Below are positions 1 through 11,891 of a DNA stretch of 64,000 nucleotides, piece after piece. Numbering within the stretch: position 1 is the first letter of the stretch; the number at the start of each line of letters is the position of its first letter. A program made the position numbers and the translations under genes. The notes under the pieces were generated by a model, which saw only the letters and a list, made by a program, of their open reading frames with translations, searched no databases and had not been told where the DNA came from. Location of the stretch: positions 3,038,001-3,102,000 of the forward strand of contig NC_091867.1 of assembly GCF_019399895.1 (NCBI RefSeq), in the 5' to 3' direction. Source of the DNA: Cardiocondyla obscurior. Lineage: Eukaryota; Arthropoda; Insecta; Hymenoptera; Formicidae.

Positions 1-1016
1 GGGTATAACAGAAGAAATGAGCAAGTCTCTGTCAGAGTTTGTTTGTACAGAATGCAGACATGCAAGAGATACACAAGAATTGTATTGTCTGTGTAAACAG
101 CCTTATGACGAATCTCAGTAAGTGCATGCATTGATAAAAAATTGTATTAATAATAGAATATAAAATTATGTATAATAATATAATTAATTTTTAGATTTTA
201 CATATGCTGTGACAAATGTCAAGATTGGTTCCATGGTCGATGTGTTGGTATTCTTCAATCAGAGGCCGACAACATTGACGAGTATGTTTGTCCAAATTGT
301 CAGCGCAATTCTTCCGTCAACTTTGCCAACATGAAGAACCTCAACGCAAAGGATCTTGATTTGTTAAAGAAATTAATTAAGCAAATACAGGTATTTACTA
401 TTTATTAGAATATTAAACAAACCTAATCTATAAATTAATCCTTTTTTTCTCACAAATCTCTGACAAATCTTCGACAAAAGTTTTGAAATAACTTATTAAA
501 ATTATTAAACTAACGAGCTTATTAAAATAACAAAAGATACTTTATATGATTTGGTTAGTTTGAAAATTTTATTTAGAAATTAAAACACAATATTCAAAAT
601 ATATTAATTATTTGTTATAGGCTCATAAAAGTGCATGGCCGTTTATGGAACCAGTAGATCCTAACGAAGCACCAGATTATTACAAAGTGATAAAAGAACC
701 AATGGGTAAGTATCACGACTATATTATTTTAGTAATTTACTTCTCTTACATAAATCTATTTTATATTTGGTTTTTTTCTTTTAATCTAACACAAATACCC
801 TTCATTGTTTTAGACTTGCAAACTATCGAATTAAGGATAAATGACCGGACTTATAAAAAGCTCAGTGAATTTATTGGTGACATGACAAAAATATTTGACA
901 ATTGCCGGTATTACAATCCAAAAGAATCACCATTTTTTAAATGCGCTGAATCCTTAGAAACGTACTTCGTCCACAAAATTAAAAGTTTGAGGGAGAAGTT
1001 CTCGGAAGGAAAATAA
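1..1016 (+). CDS. E(bx): NURF301 / Enhancer of bithorax (BPTF orthologue), C-terminal end, partial
   Basis: These are the last four coding exons of the large subunit of the NURF chromatin-remodelling complex. Exons are <1-117, 195-390, 621-705 and 814-1016; codons in the first begin at base 2 and all junctions are GT-AG and in frame. The segment holds a C4HC3 PHD finger (YCLCKQPYDESQFYICCDKC, then WFHGRC and YVCPNCQ). Its aromatic residues match the cage that binds H3K4me3 in BPTF. A C-terminal bromodomain follows (WPFMEPVDPNEAPDYY, KEPMDLQTIELRI, then FDNCRYYNPKESPF); its Asn in CRYYNP is the conserved acetyl-lysine contact. PHD plus bromodomain at the extreme C-terminus, ending about 30 residues after the NP motif, is the BPTF arrangement. 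The rest of the gene lies left of the window. The intron before the last exon stays open in frame (645-1016), but the conserved bromodomain needs it removed. Confidence 0.96.
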
Positions 1017-3560
1017 ATTCAATCAAAAGAAAAAAAAACTCAACCAACCAATGTAGCCGTACGTGGAATCTAATCGGATGGAAGTGCACAAAAATTGATA
1101 TAGTACAGTGCGTTTTAACAGAAAACAGGAAACAAAATGGTTTGTGCCAGTACAGTATATAGAAAAAAAATGAAATCCTCTCGGAATAGACTTAAGTATG
1201 TAAAAGTAGAGAAGGCACCGGTCTCCGCTATTTATTATAGTTGTGTGAACATTTTTCTCTCCCTCCCACCACCTTCACTGCAATTTACTGAGTCCTCAGT
1301 TCTAGTTGTGCTATATAAGGTGTGAATTTTAGACCAGAACTTACTGCTCATGTCGTATTACAATTGACTTTTATCTACAAGAATATATCTTCATTTTGCC
1401 GTTTATTATTAAAAAAATAGTAAATATAGCACGAACCTTTACTTTTTTAATAATTGCATTATTGAAATATATGATTATGTAACATATCTTTTATGTTCAT
1501 TCCTAAAAACTTCTTTTATTAATTTTTTTTAATATATAAAAATGAAAGATTTGACAGACCACAAAGTCTGTTTTAATTATTTTATTATTACTTTTTTTTT
1601 TTTTTACTATATTCACTAACCGTACAATTTAATAATTTACGTTGTTACAATACATAATTTGCAGTAATTGTTTAAACCCTCTTTACATTTCTTTGCATTA
1701 CAAAAAAAACTTTGTATAAAAATGATTTCCCTCGGATAAATCCACGAGAAGTTTGGCCGTAGTTTGTATATTACATCATGAAATGTAACGTCACGAGATG
1801 TACACGAAAACACGGATATGTTCATTAATTCCGTGTGTCGAAAAATTAAATTTACAATATTATAACATCATATCCGAACAGTGTTATAACATTTATATAT
1901 TTTTAATTACAAAAAAGAAAGATTTAATTAAAAAGGAGGATATGAAGAAAATTTGTCATGTCTATTGTGAGCATAATATAATAAAAAATGATAACTCTTC
2001 TAATTCTTTCTGAAAATTTGAGAAATTATTGCATTTTCAAAAATAATATAAATATAATGCTGCTGTCAGATTAAATCATTTATCTTTAATATCATGACGA
2101 ATATTTCAAATTGACTTTAAAAGATTGGCCTTATCTAATTATTTATTATTTTAATATTGAATTCTCGCACGGAGGTACATCATTTTCTGTACAATAAACT
2201 AATCATAATAGTTAAAAAAAAAAAAAAAGAAATGTGAAGACAGATTATCTATCAATGATGCAAGCTAACAAAAAGAGCTCGAATAATTGTAATTCAGAAC
2301 TGAAGGTGTATAAATCTTCGCATTATAATATATATTTATAAAAACCTGCAAGATTATTTTTTGTATATCGAGAATTTTTTGTCCTATATAGAATATACAC
2401 GAATACACGTGTAATAATAATATAGGAATTTCAGGTAGAAGGTGATTTTATACATAAATCACCACGTTGACTTCGATTTCATACAATAGTTGTAAGTTGT
2501 GGTTCAGAATTCATGCGCCATTCATCATGTTATGCTATTATTTATGTATATACATACGATATGCAATCGTGAATTTATCTTCGAATTGCGGGGAAAAAAA
2601 ACCGAAGGAATAACTGGCTATCTGTCGAATGCATTTGAGACGATTGAAAGATAAAGCTATTCACTTTACCATTTCTTTGTAATTGTATCTGATGTAAAAG
2701 AAAGGGAAAGAGAAAAGGAAAGCAGTTGTGTCATCGTATAGCTGTAAGATTAAATTTTAGGATAACACGCATAATAAATTGTACAAATTCGTTTATCGTC
2801 TCGTGCTCACACACAAGCTAGCGATTACAATTCTATTTACTTATGCGTTGTTTTAATCACATAAATAAATTTTCTATGAAATTGTTTATAATCGACAACT
2901 CACATTTAGGCGTTTAGATTGTAAGAAACGGGCAGCGAAGTCTGCCTATGTATATATATGCAACACCACACAATTACACACAGATGTGAAAAAAAGGGGA
3001 AAAAAAAGAAAGAGAGAAAAAGTTTATCTCGAAAAGAAAGGCAATTGTAGAATTCTTTGATTTCCAAACAAGAAGAAAATAAAAAGCCAGTGAAAAGAAT
3101 AAAAAGGGTTGATTTTAATAAAATAAAAATAATAAAAATAAAAACTATTATTCATATTTTAGATGTACTACCAATAAAAACATGTAATAGATCAAAGATT
3201 ATTTTGATTTTGCATGTTTATTGGACGAATATATAGAATAGAAAGCGATGCACAATTATTTTCTTGTGCGAGGCAAATATATAAGTATAATTATAGAAAA
3301 AAATAAAATAAAAAAAAAACATAAAGGAGATAATTTTAAGTATATGTATTTATATCATTTTTTGTCACATTTTAAATGTGAAATTGTGTTAGTGATTATC
3401 AATAATAATTTTTATGAATTATATATATAAACTACGAAAATTATTTCGTGTTCTTATTAAGTTAATCGGTATAATTAATTCAGTAGAATTAGAGGAAAGT
3501 TTCTAGCTGTATAATTTATTGCCTTTAATATAATTTTGTTAAATAAATATTTGATAAAAA
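1017..3560 (+). other. E(bx) 3' UTR and flanking AT-rich noncoding DNA
   Basis: No coding signal on either strand. The sequence is very AT-rich with A and T runs. Candidate poly(A) signals AATAAA occur at 2773-2778 and 3542-3547, so a 3' UTR of about 1.8-2.5 kb is possible. Short open frames here (for example 1137-1325 and 1798-2013) lack splice context and recognisable protein. Confidence 0.5.
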
Positions 3561-5318
3561 TTATATTTATATGAATAAAATAATAAAGATTATATTTAAT
3601 AATACATTACATAATCCTAAATAGACTGTCCGTTATGGTTGCATGTATTTTGCATTAAAAACTTTTTTTTTTAGTAACTACTTTACATTTCCATTTAAAT
3701 GTTCTTTATTACCTATTTCTTTTTTTTTTTTATTGCAAAAATTAATTTATTAAAATATTTTTGAAACCAAATTAAACTTTACACTTAGTTACAAATAAAA
3801 TTATATTTAATATAGAGTTATACCATTAAAAAAAAAATATTTTTTACTGATTTATCATCTGTTCGTACTACTAGCGAATTTTTATTAGAATAAAATTTTT
3901 ATTTTTATTTATTAGTTCTGACAGGAGCTGCTACGCGCCGCCATTATCTTCACTCCAAAGAGTAGTAATGGTTGCTGATAAGTTAGGCGAATATTTTTCA
4001 GTAGTACAACTCTATATTAAACAAACAATATTTTTTTAACTCTCAAACAATACTTGAAACTTGTAGAACGTTATAAAAATCCTCATCCATATTGAACGCA
4101 ACAGCGAATACAGACAAGGGGAGAAAATGTGAGAAACTGGCGAGTAGAAAATTACGGACAGCACTGTGTTTGTGGCACGCATACACATCACCGGAGGAGA
4201 TCGATATCATAATTGATATGGCGACGCGGGAGGAGCGGCTTCACACGGCGCGATCCCATACGATCGAGGATTGAAAGCGGGCTGGGCAGGTTGAACCGAG
4301 AGTGTGGAAGAAATGGCACGTTTCTCACCGATCGACGACGCGGTCGTACACTGTTACGGATTGTTTTCACCGGACTGCACCGAGCCCCGAGCGGTCGCGA
4401 TCGCGTCAGCGGTACGGCGGACGTGTTCCTCGCTAACGGGACGAACGGACGTCGGCGAGAACTAGGGAGCCAGGCCTTGAGAAACCGGTTAATAGATTGC
4501 GAGGCGCAGCACCGAGACGACGCCCCGCAACCATCACCATGGCGAAGTATGCTCGCGCGTGATCACGTCACCTTATCTAATTAGAGTATACACATGTACA
4601 CTGACACCCGGAATGCGGCGGAGAGAGCCGTTCGTTTTACTCTTTCCCTGCCCTTGCGGTCACGCAACTGCACGAGGATGACGTTCCCCGAACATGGATT
4701 TTGCCCTCGAGCGTTGTAATCCCAAAAAGAGAATCGTTTCTATTGGAACACGCGCGTGCTTCTCGGAGCTGACTCGCGCTGCTGAGAGTGCCGAGTGCTC
4801 CTGTGCTCCGCAAATACTGACACGAGCTACGAGAATGTCGACATATACGCGCATTGTAATTTAATCTTATCTAGCCTCGCTGCCATATCGGTTATTGGAG
4901 CTGTCTAATCGGCGATTATTCGCTCGAGAATGATTCACTCAGTCATGTAGCAAAACTGAAACACTCAACAAAACACATTCTCTACATTGCCCAGTGCAAT
5001 TTTCTACAATGAAACATTTTAATATACCTTCGCAATTACTGTCAACACACTTAGGTAGATTAGATCTGGGTAAGATGTATAATTTTGTAATCAAAACGTC
5101 AAAAAGTATTCGCGTCATAAGTTACGTAATGCGATTTATTACGCCTACAAGTTTACTGCTTTATTTTAATATAAGTTGAGCTATAGTGGTAAATTTAATA
5201 CATATTATAATATGCTTTGTGTTTAAATTTATATCTCATATTTTATACTTAATTAAAATTACAATAACATAACTTTGTCTGAGAAATTTTTGGGAAAAAA
5301 CAAAAAATTTATTTTCAG
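3561..5318 (+). promoter_or_regulatory. Intergenic region with probable HPS4 promoter and 5' UTR
   Basis: Composition changes from AT-rich to GC/CpG-rich at about 3930-4850, typical of the promoter and 5' UTR of a broadly expressed gene. GCCGCCAT at 3937-3944 resembles a YY1/Pho site. A polypyrimidine tract and CAG at 5316-5318 is the acceptor in front of the HPS4 ATG, so at least one untranslated 5' exon should lie upstream. Its donor and the start site were not located. Short frames at 4092-4584 match nothing I recognise. Confidence 0.35.
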
Positions 5319-5322
5319 AGAG

Positions 5323-8300
5323 ATGATGATAGTATTTGTTTATGACACTGCAAAGTGTTGTAAGGAAGAGGACGACCCTGCCGAAGCAGTTATGTATTTT
5401 CATCCGGCCTGGGTATCTCTTACACAGAGATTGGCTTTGGCGGGACAATTGATGGGAGTGCATCACTTTCTGACAACATCGTTTTCAGCACCACACTCTA
5501 TCACATTGCAAGGTGGAAAATTTGTGTTAAAGAAGTTTGGACAATATATATTGGTAAATATGTTTTACTGCTAAGTATTTAACTGCTATGTTGCATTTTT
5601 GTGAAATAACTAAAAATTATTTTTATATGCAAATACAAGATTTATATATAAATATAGATAATATACGATTATTATTTGTAATTAACTTGTTTAAAAGTAA
5701 AATTTACATAAAACTTTAAATAAATGTTGATAGTCTAATAAAAAAAGTACATTTTGTATGATAAATGTTTTTTTTTCGTATACTATTTAGTTGATAGAGA
5801 CGTTATCTAGTGACACAATTATTTAATCACATTATACTTACAAAGAGCTAATGTGTTTGTTGTACTTTTACGGCTCAATAATATGGCTCAACTGTTTATA
5901 AGATAACATTGTAAATTATGCTGTTTAATTTTGTTAGGCAGTGGGAACTGATAGGAATATACATGATTGGACTCTTGAGAGACGTGCTGACACTCTGGAA
6001 TCTTTGTTGAAATTTTTTCATTGTGATCTCGTTCAAATATTGGAATCCCTTAACAATGATCGTAATAGATTCACTGAAAAATTGTATCAGATGTTTGAGA
6101 CCTACTTGCCAATTCTTCAACATAGTGCCAATTTATTTTCCAATATTCCTGTTATTAAGCTTCCAAAGGTTAGTACAGAGGATACTTAATACAAAAGCAA
6201 AGTACTGTAGACAGTTATAAATTAATATTTTATATATTTTTTTTTTGCAATAAAAATGTATGTTTTTTTTCAAATATAGAGTGCCAGCAGCATATTTTTG
6301 GAAGGAATGCAAGTGTTACAACATTGTCAAGAGATCAATGGTATTTTGGGCGGAGCGTTGTTTTACAATAACAAGTATGAAACATCTACAAATAAAATAA
6401 TATATAGCTTCGATATCGCAGTTTTTTTTGTTAATATTAATACTACTATTATGTTATCAATTATCAGTCATTATTAATTTACTGTTAATTATTTTAACTA
6501 TCTTAACTTTAAAATTTTAATTTTTTATTCCAGGATAGTCTCAACACAGTTGGGAGCAGATCTAACAAAACAAATCGTTATAACTGATCCTTATAGGATA
6601 AAGGTATTTCTTTATTTGATTTAAATAAAATTAAATAAATTAAATTAAATTAAATCGATGAAACTCTGTTGATAAGAAATTTATAGTTTATTAAATTTAA
6701 TTGAAGGCTCCTGCGGAAAGAATACCCACAGAATTTCACTTGCCAATCGGTGTTCAATTGCTACAAGTGTATATAGAACGGAAGCAATTTACAAAACTGA
6801 TGCAAGATGCAAATAATGAACGGTATTATAATTCATGTCTAGATACCATGACCAAGAAAATATTACAGAGAAAGGTAAGTGTATGAAATATGAAACAATG
6901 ATGTACTTTAAATATGTAAAATATAATCTGCTTTTTCAAAGAAAATTACAATACCATTCACAATTTGTGTATTATTTTGTGTTCATCTCGATAACTTTCA
7001 GACTGTATCTAAGACGGGCGTCAAAGAATCATCTATCACGTCTGGTATGAAACGGGATACATCAAAGATTTTTACAGTTCCGGAAGAAGGCGAACTAGAT
7101 TCTATGAATTACTCACTGGCTTCACAATATATATCGTCTGTACCGCTCGCGATCAACCACGAGTCACCAATTAGACGTAAACAGGAAATTAAATCAGAAC
7201 GTCTTAAGAATAATGTTATTGTTAATCCGCTCACACCTAGTGTTTGTGCAACACCACTGAAAGACGTGGATCGAGTACTACATGAGAACGTCATGCTCAT
7301 CTGCTCGTCCGAAAGCGGTGGTGAAAACGAGGAAAATAAAAGCTCGTCAAAGAGTAACGACGACGACATTCCTGACGTCGTCAAAGAGGCACTTAGGTAT
7401 GTATTTTTAAATTAATTTTTAGAAATTTTGTGTAATATGTAACATTACTTTTCTTTCTAAATTACAAATTAAACTTGATGTGCCATGCAATTACCCAACA
7501 ATTTTAATTATATGTAATAGATGCAAGCGTCTGAACAAACTGAAGAATGCTACCTCGAAAAAGAAATTTATAAAGAAAAAAGATCCTGACAGAAAGAGCA
7601 TAAGCTTACCAAACTTGACATTATCCATTAAGTCGCGTTTGAACGGTATTCAAATGGTTCGTCAACTGGAGCTAGACAAAATGTAACTATATTGATGTTA
7701 TTTAATTACTAAATGTGCTTGAGTTAGTAATTGCATTTTCAAAAATAATGAATATTATTGAAAAATGCAAATTAATTTCTATAAAATAAATATTGTTATT
7801 AAATTATCTTATTTTACGATATATATTTTATTGCAATAGACTATGCAAATTAAATGAAGCCTCGCCAGACGATCATGATTCGAATTCACCTCAAAGGAAA
7901 CTCATCAGTAATAGTTTACGGCGTTCGCGGACTATCGTTGATCCCTGTTACCCTGTCTTCCGATACGATGGTTTACCAGTTTCACAATCATTGTACGAAC
8001 AGTACGTCGCTTCGCATTGTGAAGAGCTACGTAACAACGATGATCACAAGCATCGTGATAATGATAATTTGCAATCAAAAAATTTACCAGGCGACCTGAC
8101 AAATGTGAAATTACCAACAAACATCAGTTTGAATTCGATTTCAAAGGATACTCGAGAAGGTAAATTTAAATTACAAGATTAAATTCTGGAAGAAAATGTA
8201 TTAATAAAAGAAAAAAAAAATACTGAAATATGCCTTAAACATTTTTTTAATACAAACTTTTAGAATGCACCAAGTCTGGATACGATAAAAATAAGCAAGA

Positions 8301-9635
8301 GACATATAAGAGATCGATGAGTTTGCCATTAAAGCCACTTAACATCGTTGCTGATGCATCTAACAGCGATGATCGGCGGAAATCGACGTCGGAATGTGGT
8401 GGTGGTGGAAACTCGTTTGAGTTTCCGCAGAGACGGAAATTAGATGGATTACAATTAACGCCGCTAATGTCAAAGCTGAGTTTATTAGCTGACGAGCGAA
8501 CCAGTGGCTTTTGTAGCCGCGAAACCACGCCAAGCGATTTCCGCGATCTGTCTGGATTTTCCGGTAGCGCAACAATCACCGCGACAACGACGAATCAACT
8601 AATTAGACAAAAATTGGAATCTGTCGAAAAGGAGACGAGCGATGGGGAGGACGAGTTAGACGAAGATTGGGTCAACAAAGATGAGCCAGCTACCTGTCTT
8701 GTGAAAACTGAGCTTTTTTTATGCGGCTACCAGAATATGGTATTAGTATTACTGATGGAAAGCGGCACCGCAAACAATCCAGATTTGATACATACTTTAG
8801 TAAGTAGAAGTATTTTTTATATTTTTCGATGATGGTCAATTCCCATCAGTACCTCGATTTTTTTAAATACCGAGCGAGAGGTTTTATGTTTGCATGACTC
8901 TTAATTTTTTTATTATCTTAATTATTACTGCCTGTTTCCGTTTTATCCGCGCTTTGTAATATCTAATTATAATAAAAATTATAAGGAATTATTATAAATT
9001 TAAATTATAATTTAATAAAATGTTAATTTTTTAAAATAAATATAAATAACTAATATATTAAAGAATACTTGTCTGAAATATTTTCTCGTATTTATAGAAA
9101 TGAGAGCAATAACAAATTATTTATTTTTTATAGTGGCATACTTGTGTGAGTACGTTGGGTAAACTCGAATCACGATTGCAGCAATGTTTGGAACCATTGC
9201 CATCCACAGAGAATAAAGAGTTGTACAGTATTCTGAACATAGATCCACAGTGGGATACGGTGCAACGTTCCGGACTTTGGGGCGTTACCGAGTTGGATAT
9301 TGTATCTTGCCTTCACGATAGATTTACGCAAGTTAGCAGTTTGACAGACATCATCGTTAGGTAATTAAAAAGCTCTTAATTTCGTATAAACTAAACAATA
9401 ATTTAGTGTTTTGATGAATTTATATTACTTAAAACTTTTTTTTTTATTTTTATTAAAAAGAACGGAAGACACGGTAGTTTATGGTAACCAATGCGGCGGA
9501 GTAGAAGTTTTCTACCAGCAAGCAGTGGCACCGAGTCCTTTTGCAGCGCTTCCTACGCCAGCGGATCTGATGGGGATTGTGGCACTTAAGGCAAAGCGTA
9601 GATTAGAAAGAGATCACGGGATCGTGTTACTATAA
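5323..9635 (+). CDS. HPS4: HPS4 (Hermansky-Pudlak syndrome 4 protein), BLOC-3 subunit
   Basis: Eleven coding exons: 5323-5553, 5938-6168, 6280-6374, 6534-6603, 6707-6874, 7002-7396, 7521-7682, 7840-8159, 8264-8799, 9134-9360 and 9461-9635. They total 2610 nt (869 aa) with frame kept at every junction. In the family, HPS4 and HPS1 form BLOC-3, the exchange factor for Rab32/Rab38 that acts on lysosome-related organelles such as pigment granules. The N-terminus (VFVYDTAKCCKEEDDP, AVMYFHPAW, LALAGQLMGVHHF) matches the longin-like start of HPS4. The end (VFYQQAVAPSP, then VALKAKRRLERDHGIVLL) matches its C-terminal block. The middle (about residues 290-730) is Ser/Asp-rich, low in conservation and longer than in human (708 aa). 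ATG 5323 is chosen because it lies just after the acceptor and aligns with the family start; ATG 5326 is the alternative. An in-frame TAA sits just inside the intron after 7682, so failure to splice there would truncate the protein. Confidence 0.9.
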
Positions 9636-11050
9636 ATCGAGAACTGCGCGTTACATCTTTTTCTTTTTCGTTAAAAAAAAAGAGGAGGATAATGCATACG
9701 TTCAATTTCGCTTATTTGCTCTTGGCAAAAGAAAAAAGTTATCATATCCAGTACAAGAAAGAAGAATCGAATGTCATTTATGGAATAATTTTAACTGGAG
9801 ATATACGGATTTTCTACGCGTATTTTTGTAATCTGTGATTTTCCAACGCGTCAAGCGTATTTCCACGAAAATCGGCTACGAGTTTTTATATATCGCTGTG
9901 ATGTACCTAAGAAATTCCTATCATATGATACCGGGTCGAAACATTTTCTATAATAGTGAACCGTCGACCAATCAATTTGTACTTTATCATTTCATTAACA
10001 GCATAAATTAATATCATCGTAGTTAATGTTATTTGTATTATATATGTTATTGTACATAAGATGTCTTAAAATCGAAAAGTAGATAGCATCATTGTTCTTA
10101 AAACTGGAACAGTTAAAAAAATTTGTCATTTATTGGTATAAGGCAGTATCTCAGTAGATTCTGAGTCATAGATTAAAAAAAAAAGAAAAAAGAAAACTTT
10201 TATAAATCAAGCTTTCAGAGTAGAGATTAATAATATAACGTTGTTCATAATTTAATTTAATTTTTGAGCAGTTTTTATCGACAAAATTTTTAATTCGTTA
10301 ATTATATTTATCCGTCTACATAATTATTGTAAAAATGTTTGCTTTGTCTATTAAGAAATATGAAGATGTAAGATATTGATTGCTAGAAAAAAAAAAAAAT
10401 AGCTACAAATTTTGTGAGATACAATGCCGTACATCTACATTGATCGGACATGTTGTACAGAGTTGATTTATTGTACGTAGCACATGTAACGAGCCATTAA
10501 TAGTAACTTATTTGCATTTTAATCAGCGCGTATTAGATGCTCCATTTTATTAGACGATAATTAAAGGTATATATAGTCTCCAAAGGAAAGACATAAATCA
10601 GTATTCTGTGAACGCGCTGCGTCCGTAATTCTAGTCGTCCAAATTGCTTTTGTAGAAAAAAAAAATAGAGATAAAAATAATATTATATAAATTATCTGTT
10701 CGACATTGTTAATTTTAGTGTAAAGATATTTTATGCAACACTTTTTATGAAATGTTATCACCATCTTAATGTTTGTCTCGCAATATTTACATAAAAATGT
10801 CGCTGATCTCACACAGAAATCTTCCGCGAGACAAGTTTTTCGTGACGACACGTAATATTCCAAATATTCCAAATATATTGCGATTAATTTATGCTAGTAT
10901 ACTATAGCAACAAGATTTTTCGCGAGCGAAGTCGCAATTCAACTTACGTTAATGTTATTGTCTGAATTTTCTAATAATTTTTTTCTCTGTATATGATAGT
11001 CCATGTGTTTTATTTCAAATGAAATCTAATAAAGCAATTTATTAAACTTT
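9636..11050 (+). other. HPS4 3' UTR
   Basis: AT-rich sequence without coding signal follows the HPS4 stop. A clear AATAAA at 11028-11033 is a likely cleavage signal, giving a 3' UTR of about 1.4 kb. The antisense frame at 10561-10872 shows no family features and is taken as chance. Confidence 0.5.
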
Positions 11051-11793
11051 ACTTATATTATTAATCTGTTTTTTCGATGATGTTGTTTTATATAGTATTA
11101 ATTAAAGTTGGTCGTTTAAATAATATTCATATAGCACAATTCTTGAAGTTTTAACTTTTACATTATCAAAACCTTCAACGTAAACAGCAAAAGAGTAAGC
11201 TTTGACTTAATATTACATTGTATAAATACATAAATGCATCAAAAGGTGTGTACACAAAAAACTTGCATTCTAATATCAGACGGTATTTTCGCTATTACGG
11301 AAAATAAGATGTTTACGCGAAAAATTATTTTATACCGCAGGTAATACGTTAAATCCAAAGCTTTTCGATTTTATTAAAACAAATGAAAGGGATATCGAAG
11401 ATTTGAAAGATTTTTATCATATAGATCTTTAACTAAAAGTCACATATTTTGCAAAAGCAAACGTAATTTTGTGAATTATTTTATAATTTGTTACAACTGA
11501 ATTATTTATCTACAACCTAAAAAAGAATGGAAATTTTTATATTGTAATATTAGAAAGGTTTAAAAATTTTGTTTGTCTGCTACCACAAATGTGTTTTTCT
11601 GTTAATTAAGAAGCCGAGCCCACCTTGAATGCGTATTATTGAGTATATCTGTTTTAATGACGCATTTAATTAAAATACCTGTCGTCACCGGTTTAATTTA
11701 TGGATTGCTGATCACGGAAAACATGGGGCAACCAAGCCCTCATTCATAGACCAATAGCATGGCACTACGAATCTGTGAAGTGTTGGTGAGGAG

Positions 11794-11803
11794 ATATTTA
11801 AAG
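11794..11803 (+). promoter_or_regulatory. TATA-like box of HPD
   Basis: ATATTTAAAG lies about 90 bp before the HPD ATG, leaving room for a start site near 11825 and a 5' UTR of about 65 nt. A TATA promoter fits a tissue-regulated metabolic gene. The assignment rests on motif and position only. Confidence 0.45.
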
Positions 11804-11891
11804 GAAGTCGATGTGCGGTCCACGATAATCGAATGTTCGGTTTCGTGATAGAAAATACTTTTTACCGCTATCTCCAATTTTGAAAGCCATC

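Noticed and set aside
645..1016. Continuous 123-codon frame through the last E(bx) intron
   Set aside because: Retaining the intron inserts a hydrophobic stretch into the bromodomain; splicing 705 to 814 restores the conserved PMDLQTI sequence.
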